Assembly (NCBI RefSeq): GCF_963678635.1
Contig: NC_087064.1
Location: forward strand, 15,675,802-15,739,801
DNA from: Symsagittifera roscoffensis
Taxonomy: Eukaryota > Xenacoelomorpha > Acoela > Convolutidae
DNA: 64,000 nucleotides
Reading direction: 5' to 3'
The position numbers and the translations under genes are program-made. Shown here in pieces: positions 56,807 to 64,000 of the stretch (positions are counted from its first letter, which is position 1; every line of letters starts with the position of its first letter). Below the pieces are notes generated by a model. That model saw only the letters and a list, made by a program, of their open reading frames with translations. It had not been told where the DNA came from and did no database searches.

Positions 56807-57335
56807 GTTCCGACTTTCGATACGAAAGTAACGGACTATTTGTGTTCGGGGTGGGTTTTTTTTTCTTCAGACAAATTTCGACTTTTTAACTAGCCATTTT
56901 TGACGGAATTTTTTTATATCATTCGAAAGGTATTGTTGTCCTGAGCTTAAATTTGAAAAGATATTTCACCTGTGATCAATTTTTGTAAGGTTATGGGGGT
57001 TTAAATATTGGCATTTTGGCCAATTTGGGACAATTAACGCGCGATATATTTCGCGCTATTAACGCGTAAGCGTAGATTTAATCCGTCTTAGAAATCGTTA
57101 CAAATTGGTTGAAAGAAGCTCATTTGCCATAATAGATTTGTTACTAGAAGCTAAATTTATCACTTTGTACTTTATATGGCGTGTGGGGTGATGGTTTTCA
57201 CAAAAATCTCAAACAATTTTTACAATTTTTTTTTCATTTTTTTTATATTTAATTTTTTCAGCATATTTCTGCTTCATAGAGCTTAAAAGGCAGTCGGAAC
57301 ATTCAGGGCTTCGCCCTGATGCGAGCAGTCTTGTT
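56807..57335 (+). mobile_element. Helentron-like unit B, right edge of the duplication
   Basis: The unit is full length, ending CAGGGCTTCGCCCTGATGCG then AGCAGTCTTGTT. Its 3' half is more diverged than the others (GCGTAGATTTAATCC). Confidence 0.8.
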
Positions 57336-58143
57336 CAAATTTGCAGCCAATAAGTAAATTTATGTTTGTCTATTGCAGCGAATAGGCTATTTTTGTTTGC
57401 CCCCTTTGCTGAAGAATGGCATGCTTTGAAGTTGCTCCGATGTGTTTTGCAATGAAGTTAAGCCTTAAAAACGTCGCTAACCCAATGGAAAAGAGGCAAG
57501 TTGGATTTCAAAAATTTCGCAACCCTTATTAGAAGAAATCTGCTCCTGTTGTTTTAGACGCTCCTCCAATTTCTCCATTTGGTTCCTTAACTGACGGATA
57601 ACATCAGCGTTTTTCTTCAACTTTTCTGTAAATTCCAGCAAAATTGTTTCAACAGGATAGGTAACGTTTCAAACGATAGAGACTCCATTTTCAATTCAGA
57701 GTTGGATCATCTTTTGCTGCAGCGAAAGCACTGTTTTTTTACAGCTTTTTTTAGTATTTTTATGTGGTTGATCAGAACGTGTTTACTTGGGCTAAATTGA
57801 GATATTCTCAGCGAGCCAAACATTCATGAAAGAAGTTTGTTGCATTTCCAATAACACTGCGTAAAAACTGGTCATATCTTGAATGATGATTTGCCTTCCT
57901 TTCAACGCTGTTAAATTGGTCCTGGATCTTGACCTGCTGTTGACCCATAGCCAGTAGCGTGCCAGGGGAGGGGAGGGAGCTTTTTTGGTATAAATTTATG
58001 AGAACCATTTTGGGCTCGCCAACATCAAATTTTCTAAAGGCGCATTCGGCGGAATATATCTCTAAATTGATGGGGGAGTGCGCGCCGAAAAAAAAGAAAT
58101 GTTTTGGTCTTTTTTTTATAAAAAGTGCTCAAAACAATTTTTA
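57336..58143. other. spacer with a possible coiled-coil remnant on the minus strand
   Basis: On the minus strand at about 57660-57490 a frame without a start codon reads as a coiled coil (LLEFTEKLKKNADVIRQL, then EKLEERLKQQEQ). A 66-codon frame at 57808-58008 lies upstream of it. No family is recognised; they could be an exon, a LINE ORF1 scrap or chance. A G-rich segment lies at 57960-58060. Confidence 0.35.
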
Positions 58144-58147
58144 GCCC

Positions 58148-58369
58148 TGTCATATGGTGCTAATTCAGTTTATGAGAGTTCTCTGTTTCTAGTCATCAAT
58201 CAGCTGTAGCTGTCATTTGTGGTGCTAATTAGTCCCTGGCGGGTCCCGACCTTCGGTGCTGTCTGTCACCTTCGGTTGACCTCTGTATTCACTCTTGGAT
58301 TTAACTTTGTAAGATTAAGTTACGCTCATTGTCGGAATTAACTGTATTGAATAAGCAATCGTTTTAACC
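58148..58369 (+). repeat. element 2, 5' LTR
   Basis: It starts TGTCATATGGTGCTAATTC and ends GCAATCGTTTTAACC, immediately before the primer-binding site. Confidence 0.88.
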
Positions 58370-58384
58370 TGGCGCAGCCAGCAG
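58370..58384 (+). promoter_or_regulatory. element 2 tRNA primer-binding site
   Basis: TGGCGCAGCCAGCAG shares its first 13 bases with element 1, as expected if both use the same tRNA primer. Confidence 0.8.
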
Positions 58385-58439
58385 TTACAAGTCGGGGAAA
58401 AACCTACTTGGTATCATCGGATTCTGGCCTCCGACATGC

Positions 58440-58995
58440 AACGAACCGCCATTGCTATGGGAGTTCTGGCTGAATAGATTCCAGTGGGTAATGGTAGCGA
58501 AACATTCGCTACGCCCGAAAAAAATCTATTTTGCGGCCACGCTGACCGACTCCCAGATTAGAGCTTTGCCGGAGGAGTTGGACGGGAAAAACCGGTCAGA
58601 AAGCGAGCAAACCCTGATGTCAAATTTGTACCTGTATCTGGGCCAGAAGGGACAGGACGAGCTGCATAAGAGACGACCGCACTTGGACCCTTCAACGACT
58701 CGATACCCGAGGAGTTTAGACGCGATCAAAAAGGAAAGAAATGAGGCCTACGAAACGTTGCAATTCCTCGCTTGGAAACAGCAGATAAACGAAATTCTCG
58801 AAAAATTTCATTCAGTTTAAAGCGGGCTCGCTGCCAGATGAAACTTTGGGACCTTAGAAGAACGAATTCTAAGGGAAGTGTTCATTGTAACCATGAAAAA
58901 ACACGAGGCGCAAAATGAATTGTGTCGATCCACCAAAGCACCAGAGGAAGCTTATAAAATTGCCCTGTCTTACGAGCATGGTGCCAAATACGCAA
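58440..58995 (+). pseudogene. element 2 Gag capsid region, broken
   Basis: The frame 58452-58820 carries LPEELDGKNRSESEQTLMSN and LGQKGQDELHKRRP, counterparts of element 1 Gag. After a stop, another frame at about 58880-58985 continues with ELCRSTKAPEEAYKIALSYE, again as in element 1. The intervening segment is out of frame. The ATG at 58452 is probably not the original start. Confidence 0.75.
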
Positions 58996-59163
58996 AATTG
59001 TACATAGCAACATCCACCGGGTAATCATTATAGCCCAGGGATCATCTGGGGGAGCAATCCAAATAAAATCCGAACCAGTTGGAGTAAAACGAGGAGGACT
59101 CAGAAAAAACATCCGCGTAGCAGGCGCGCATACCAAGGGTGTGGATCAAGCCGAGTTGGAATT

Positions 59164-59833
59164 ATGCCCAGCAATCGATGTTATAATTGCGCGATCAACC
59201 CATTTTTTTGCGGAACACATGGAAAAATGTTCAGCAAAGGGGGTCACGGTTTTTGCTTAAAAACTGAACATTGTGAACGTACCTGCAGGAGGAAACGCGG
59301 AAGTCAGCGAGGAAGCGGGGCAGTGTTAATGATACAGGAGCATGACAGCAGTGGCGATCCTAGGGACATGGACGATCGGGCCTCCCAAAATGAGAGCTCC
59401 ATCGGTTGGGTAAGCTCAGGTGAACCAGTAGTACACTCGTGGGATAGTTGGCGAGACTACATGTTGATGGCAGTATGGCATAAGAATTTCACTGAACTCA
59501 AAATCGCCGGGGGACAACTGCCAATTCGCTTAAACGGGAAAACTAGTCAAGTGTGGATAGATTGTGGGTCTCCGATATCTGTCTGCACTATCGGAGAACT
59601 GAAACGAACACTCAGACCATCGAATCTGAAGTTGGTTGCACTCTCGACGGAAGGACTATGGGAATAATCCTCTAAAGTTGATCGGAACAATGAAGGTAGT
59701 TTTTGAATCTAAAGGATGGAAAATTGGCGCGATGAAAAAAGCCATAGAACGGAGTCGGCCGTCCATCATTGGAAGAGATTTGATGACAAAGTTGGACCTC
59801 CAGCTGATTCATATACGCCAGGGGATCAGATAA
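59164..59833 (+). pseudogene. element 2 zinc knuckle and protease, broken
   Basis: At the start RCYNCAIN is the first half of a zinc knuckle; the rest falls out of frame. Around 59550-59600 the protease active site region reads VWIDCGSPISV, with Asp-Cys-Gly where the family has Asp-Ser/Thr-Gly. The frame stops at 59667, and the C-terminal motif IIGRDLMTKLDLQL is found in another frame (59636-59833). Confidence 0.75.
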
Positions 59834-59959
59834 TGTCTGTCAATGAGGAGCCACAGGGGAAATCGGGAAAAGAAGCCGCTGCACTGGACTCGTGATAGGA
59901 CTACTTCAGTAAACAGTTTTCAAATCTTTATCATAGCGTAGGAAAAATCAAAAGTTATA

Positions 59960-60833
59960 AAGTGCAGGCGAAATTTTTTGAAAAATTGACACCAAAACAA
60001 CAGACGGGCCGGCGAGTTCCAATAACATTGCAGGACAAGGTGGATAACGAAATATTGAAGCAAGGTCATTTTGAAAAATTAGAAGAATGTTCAGACAAAT
60101 ACCTCGTGTCAGCAATCGTAACAATATTGAAAAAGGACGGATCAGTAAAATCAGCGCTCGAATCGAAAGAACTAATTAAAAAAGCGTACAAAAAATCACA
60201 TGCCGAATATAGAAGAATTATTGGAAGCGTGGGGCAAACGATTAGTGAGAAGAAACCAGGGATATATTTTTTCGACTATGGACCTGACGTACGCCTACGG
60301 CCAACTACTTTTCAACTCGGAAAAAAAGTGTACAATCCAATTTCTCACTCATTGGAGGCCGGTCGACGGGTACGTATCGGTTCAAAACAGGGTTTTATGG
60401 GCTTACCACGAAGCCGGCCAATTTTTAGCGCGCAATGAATTGCATCATTTCCGAATTTCCGCACGCGCATGCGTTTATAGACGACAGCTTGGTAGTTACC
60501 AAGGGAACTGAAATATACCATATCGGGACAGTCGAGAAAATTCTAAAAAAAGTGGATGAGGAAAATATGTCTTTGAAGCTCAAGAAATATAAATTTGCGC
60601 AAAGGGAATGCGAATGGTTGGGGAAGAAAAAAACCCACGGAAGTAACACCGGAACCCATCGAGTCGTTGAAACCGCCCCTTACATCATCTCAATGGAAAT
60701 CGTTTATGGGTCAATCCATAGCCCTAACAAGTATTTGCCGGCTTTGGCCGGATCCTCCGCACCGTTACGCCCCCTCTTGAGCAAAAACAACAACTATATC
60801 TGGACAACAGAATGCTGTTACGCCCTCTCTTGA
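59960..60833 (+). pseudogene. element 2 reverse transcriptase, broken
   Basis: Three overlapping frames carry successive parts: GRRVPITLQDKVDNEIL with LEECSDKYLVSAIVTILKKD (59962-60438), STMDLTYAYGQLL with the first catalytic Asp (60200-60511), and AFIDDSLVVTKGTE with the two Asp of the catalytic box, then KYKFAQRECEWLG (60435 on). Unlike element 1 the catalytic box is preserved here. The frame changes make it non-functional. Confidence 0.85.
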
Positions 60834-60872
60834 GCAAAAACAACGACTATATCTGGACGATGGAATGCCAAT
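60763..60872. repeat. short tandem duplication in element 2 pol
   Basis: A unit of about 55 bases beginning TACGCCCYCTCTTGAGCAAA is present twice in tandem, with a few differences, between RT and RNase H. Confidence 0.85.
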
Positions 60873-60893
60873 TCGAAAACTTAAAGAAACAAG

Positions 60894-61150
60894 TTGCAAA
60901 CATCGTTGATCTTCGATTATCATAATGATATAAGTATTGTGTGCGACGCGAGCCATAACAATTTACGTGCCGTCCTCGAGCAGTTAAGATCTAAAGGGTG
61001 GAGGCCTACTTCTTTTGTCTCAAGGTGCCTAAGCGACGCTGAAACAAAAGTGTTCAACGAACGAATAAGAAATGCTGGCAGAAGTTTGGATGGCTGAATA
61101 TTTCGAAACTATTTTTTAGGCCGGAAATTTCAAGTAGTAACGGATCATGT
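60894..61150 (+). pseudogene. element 2 RNase H, broken
   Basis: VCDASHNNLRAVLEQL and SFVSRCLSDAETKVF match the first half of RNase H. The region of the catalytic Glu and the final TDH (ATTTCAAGTAGTAACGGATC) are in other frames. Confidence 0.75.
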
Positions 61151-61231
61151 TTAGTGACCTAACGCGGTGATGGATCGACTAATTCCCTTCGATTTCCAAG
61201 TGGAATATGAACCGGGGCGAAAATTGGTTTA

Positions 61232-61798
61232 GTGGATTATCTATCGAGAAACCCGAGCATCGATGCAACGCCAATTTGTACATTTGATAATATGTTTGCT
61301 GTAGCAAAGATCAACTCGATACGCACCGCTCTCAGTTTTGTCAAAAATAACGCATCCAGGGGACCTCATTTAAGTAAATACACATCCAGGGCACCTAAAG
61401 TTACTAATAATAACCCTTCATCCAATAATAGATTAGCAGTTTGCAACGTTTCGTCCCGCGATGAGCCAGTAGAGTGCGTCAAGTCATGCGATCGGAAATG
61501 GACTAATCAGAAGCAAGAAATTTGCATAAACCGACAATTACACAATAAGAACGAGAACTTAGTTGGTGCTATTACTCATTCAGAAAGAAGTTACCCAAAA
61601 ACTTTGAATTCAAACAAACATATAGAAGTGAAACGAAGAGTTATAAAATTGGAAATACTTTTGAAAAAACACCCAAGTTTAAATAGTGGAAATGATGAAA
61701 CAGAAGTATTACCAACACATTCAAATTTGGAGGCGATTACTAAAGAAACTAGATCGATTAAAAGTTATACGACAATATCGTTACCTTCGGCGTTTTAA
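61232..61798 (+). CDS. element 2 spacer between RNase H and integrase
   Basis: The 188-codon frame begins with MDYLSRNPS, the Ty3/Gypsy motif that closes the RNase H region. It is then low in structure, rich in Asn, Ser, Lys and Thr. It resembles the segment in element 1 before the integrase (SDPKTLFAIVITSTHSG there, FDNMFAVAKINSIRTA here). It is the longest intact frame of this element and belongs to Pol. No function is assigned. Confidence 0.6.
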   Translation: MDYLSRNPSIDATPICTFDNMFAVAKINSIRTALSFVKNNASRGPHLSKYTSRAPKVTNNNPSSNNRLAVCNVSSRDEPVECVKSCDRKWTNQKQEICINRQLHNKNENLVGAITHSERSYPKTLNSNKHIEVKRRVIKLEILLKKHPSLNSGNDETEVLPTHSNLEAITKETRSIKSYTTISLPSAF

Positions 61799-61829
61799 GG
61801 CAAAACAGTTCACCAGTGGGCCCCAATAA

Positions 61830-62740
61830 TCTTTGTATGTCAATTGTTCCCCGCAGATATATAATCTTGAGCAAAATATCCACGCAATTCACCACGGCAA
61901 GACGAAAATAATTGATGCCGCCAAGGACATCTGTTATCCTTATATATACCACTCTATTGCTTGGATCGCCCCGGAATGAGCCGAATAAACAGCCTCCGAC
62001 AAGTATCTAAGACCGCTCCTAGTTGAAAAACAAATCAGGAAAATAATTGAACCAACAAACCTAAGAAATTGAGTCAACTAGATTTTTGGGTACCCCATAA
62101 CTATTTGAACGAAATTGAGAAGTACATACTATTTGCAGTAGATCGTTTCTCGAGCTGGCCGTCAGCGATGGTCTGCGGTAATAAACGATCAGACAAAATC
62201 CTGAAATTTCTAAAAACCTACATAGCAACCCAGTGAGTACCCAGGAAAATCCACGTGGATCAAGGAACTAGTCTTATGTCACACGGCGTAAGGGTTTTCT
62301 GTAACAGGAAGGGCATCGAGATCATAAAGTAGCCGGTAAATGACCACCGTGCCACCAAGTGTGTAGAGCATACCATCGGTAGCTTAAAAAACTCAATATT
62401 AACATTTGCAAAGGAAAACGTCCGGAACTCTCGGAGAAATTGGTCGAAAGGGCCCATGGTGCTCTCCGGTTCTCAAAAAATGCTACATTGAAATTCTCGC
62501 CATTCGAGACGCACCACGGTGGGGAAGCGAGTACGGTGCTAAGAAATCTAACGACAAAACCCTCCCCTCAAAGTCTAATTTGGTCTCGAGTGATTAAAAC
62601 AAAGAATGCTTGTTTAGATGAAGCTGACGCAAACGTGAAAGATAAGCCACATGCCGCAGAAACCAACTGGGGCGTGCGGTCTGATCTTACTTATCATTTG
62701 AAGCATCGAAGCCACTCACGTAGGCTCCCAGAATAACAAA
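61830..62740 (+). pseudogene. element 2 integrase, broken
   Basis: A decayed zinc-binding part (AIHHGKTKIIDAAKDI) lies near 61880-61930. The core is readable across frames: QLDFWVP with the first Asp, HVDQGTSLM with the second, and HRATKCVEHTIGSLKNS with the Glu. A segment (KFSPFETHHGGEASTV, 62440-62736) follows and probably leads into the C-terminal part. Stops at 61980 and 62232 interrupt it. Confidence 0.8.
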
Positions 62741-62822
62741 TTCTCGACGAGGGCCTTCCGGTTCATTATATCAGTGGACCGGGGATCGGAACCTAAAAAG
62801 GTATAAGTTAATCCTTTCAAAA

Positions 62823-63496
62823 GTGAAATCAGAAAGTGCCCATACGCTTACGCTAAACAACGGGGTTGTGCTTAGGAAATCGTGGGTGGCAGCGAAACCA
62901 AAACCACAAGCTAAGAGGACTCTGAAAGATTACCCGGCAGCCCCAACTCCACAGGAGTTGAAATGGCACAATAAGAAGAAAACGACTACCGAAACCGAAC
63001 CCAGGCAGAGAAAATGATCGGGACGAAGATTCGACCCAACAGTGGGTCGGAAACTGACGAAAGTGACAGCCTGCCAATTACCTCGGCAAAACGGGCGTTA
63101 GGAATTGCGACACGGAGGCAAAGCAGCGGCGAATCTTCGCCATTACCAGAGATGAAAACACCGGCTACAGAACAAGGGAGCCAAAAAGAGAAAAGGGGCG
63201 ACGAAGAAACATCGAAACCGTGGGCAAACCATCACTCGATACTAGGAGTGACAATAATACTTTTCCGGCATGCGAGCAAGCAAAGTCGTCTGCTCCACGG
63301 GAGCCTCAGAATTCGGTACCCGCGGATACGAAAAAAAGCGCGGAAAACTTGGTTAGTTTCCTACAGCAGCAAAGAGGACAGCCAGGATGAGGCGGTGTCG
63401 CAAAGTAGTGGACGCAGACGAACCGCGGTTACCAAAATGGTGGGGTTAATGATAGAATACATCGCAAACAAAGGAGATGCAGAAGGAAAAAATTGA
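62823..63496 (+). pseudogene. element 2 basic C-terminal region
   Basis: Two overlapping frames (64 and 160 codons) are rich in Lys, Arg, Ser, Thr and Pro, with no enzyme motif, in the same position as the 222-codon tail of element 1. The overlap at 63014-63017 is ATGA, but here it is more likely a frame break than a designed overlap. Confidence 0.5.
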
Positions 63497-63753
63497 GCAA
63501 GCACTGAAAAACTTTAGAACTCTTGTGAGTCCAGGGAGAGGGCTGACCGGGATCCGTCATAAACTCAAAACTTTGTCACAAAGTTAAGTGATTCTATAGT
63601 TGTTCAAAAAAACTCGTAAATACAATACTCGTTCTTTTTTAAGCTAACAATCAGTAATTTTCGCCATTAAAATTTGTACTTTTCATTAATCAACATCTTG
63701 CAGTTATGTCAGTTACAAGTCTCTGCATTTCAGTCATTTAAATTTTTCTTTTA

Positions 63754-63765
63754 AGGAAAAGGGAG
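63754..63765 (+). promoter_or_regulatory. element 2 polypurine tract
   Basis: AGGAAAAGGGAG stands directly before the 3' LTR TGTC, the expected primer for plus-strand synthesis. Confidence 0.8.
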
Positions 63766-63981
63766 TGTCTTATGGTGCTAATTCAGTTTATGAGGCTTAT
63801 TTGTTTCTATTCGTCAATCAGCTCTCATTTGTGGTGCTAATTAGTCCCTGACCGGTCCCGACCTTCGGTTCCGTCTGTCACCTTCGGTTGACCTCTGTAT
63901 TCACTCTTGGATTTAGCTTTGTAAGATTAGGTTACACTTTTTGTCGGAATTTACTGTTTTGAACAAGCAATCGTTTTAACA
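63766..63981 (+). repeat. element 2, 3' LTR
   Basis: It starts TGTCTTATGGTGCTAATTC and ends GCAATCGTTTTAACA. It differs from the 5' LTR by scattered substitutions and about 6 bases in length. Confidence 0.88.
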
Positions 63982-64000
63982 GTCCATTTTGTCAAAGTCT

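Larger units (their letters stand above)
50717..57018. repeat. 6.3-kb tandem duplication, copy 2
   Basis: It repeats copy 1 from the LINE through the nested foldback element to the 5' half of unit B. Near-identity implies either a very recent event, ongoing gene conversion, or an assembly that placed two haplotypes in series. Confidence 0.93.
58148..63981 (+). mobile_element. old Ty3/Gypsy LTR retrotransposon (element 2)
   Basis: The element is 5834 bp in the plus orientation. LTRs of 222 and 216 bp begin TGTC and end AACC or AACA. GCCC (58144-58147) and GTCC (63982-63985) flank it, a 4-bp target duplication with one mismatch. The LTRs differ at many positions and by small indels, so it is much older than element 1. 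The gene order is the same as element 1 and the proteins are recognisably of one family, but nearly every domain is split by stops and frame changes. Confidence 0.9.

Overview
The window is AT-rich eukaryotic DNA from an invertebrate metazoan. I infer this from spliced genes with GT/AG introns, a heterotrimeric G-protein beta gene, a secreted EGF plus C-type-lectin gene, Ty3/Gypsy LTR elements, a LINE with an AP-type endonuclease, and many foldback elements. The phylum cannot be fixed from the sequence alone. A tunicate or another repeat-rich marine invertebrate would fit, but that is a guess. Only two host genes are supported; nearly everything else is mobile DNA or its remains.

Bases 1-6300 form a compact, strikingly G-poor block of plus-strand reading frames: a small membrane protein, a membrane protein with a long P/S/T/Q-rich tail, an Env-like glycoprotein gene broken by one stop and several frame shifts, and an unknown protein. 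Two consecutive gene pairs overlap by the tetranucleotide ATGA. This looks like the 3' part of an env-bearing retroelement or an endogenous viral element that continues left of the window. It is followed by a possible tiny 3'-UTR intron and about 2 kb of non-coding DNA containing a perfect 13-bp hairpin.

Bases 10973-22357 hold the first three coding exons of a G-protein beta subunit gene on the minus strand. Its later exons were not found and probably lie left of the window, perhaps beyond the viral-like block. Intron 1 (about 9.8 kb) contains a minisatellite split by a 745-bp foldback element and a complete 6.6-kb Ty3/Gypsy element with 210-bp LTRs and a 4-bp target duplication. That element carries an internal 0.97-0.99 kb tandem duplication. 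A hAT-type MITE with a perfect 8-bp target duplication lies just downstream of exon 3.

Bases 22358-28890 are intergenic, with dispersed repeats, a tRNA-like remnant, minisatellites and several foldback elements, one with an 8-bp target duplication and repeated TTAGACG motifs. Bases 28894-34311 are a three-exon plus-strand gene for a secreted protein: signal peptide, a cysteine-containing region I do not recognise, an EGF-like domain and a C-type lectin domain. Both introns carry repeat insertions.

Bases 34600-57340 are an array of one repeat family with Helentron-like ends: a 5' hairpin, a short inverted repeat pair, and a GC-rich 3' hairpin. These ends bracket longer modules repeated head to tail. 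The right half is a tandem duplication of about 6.3 kb that is almost identical between copies. Its middle junction is a chimera of the two flanking repeat copies, as expected from unequal recombination between them. Each 6.3-kb copy carries a decayed minus-strand LINE and a 733-bp TA-flanked foldback element nested in a Helentron-like copy.

Bases 58148-63981 are a second, older and heavily broken plus-strand Ty3/Gypsy element of the same family as the first. They share the primer-binding site and have recognisably related Gag, protease, reverse transcriptase, integrase and tail regions.
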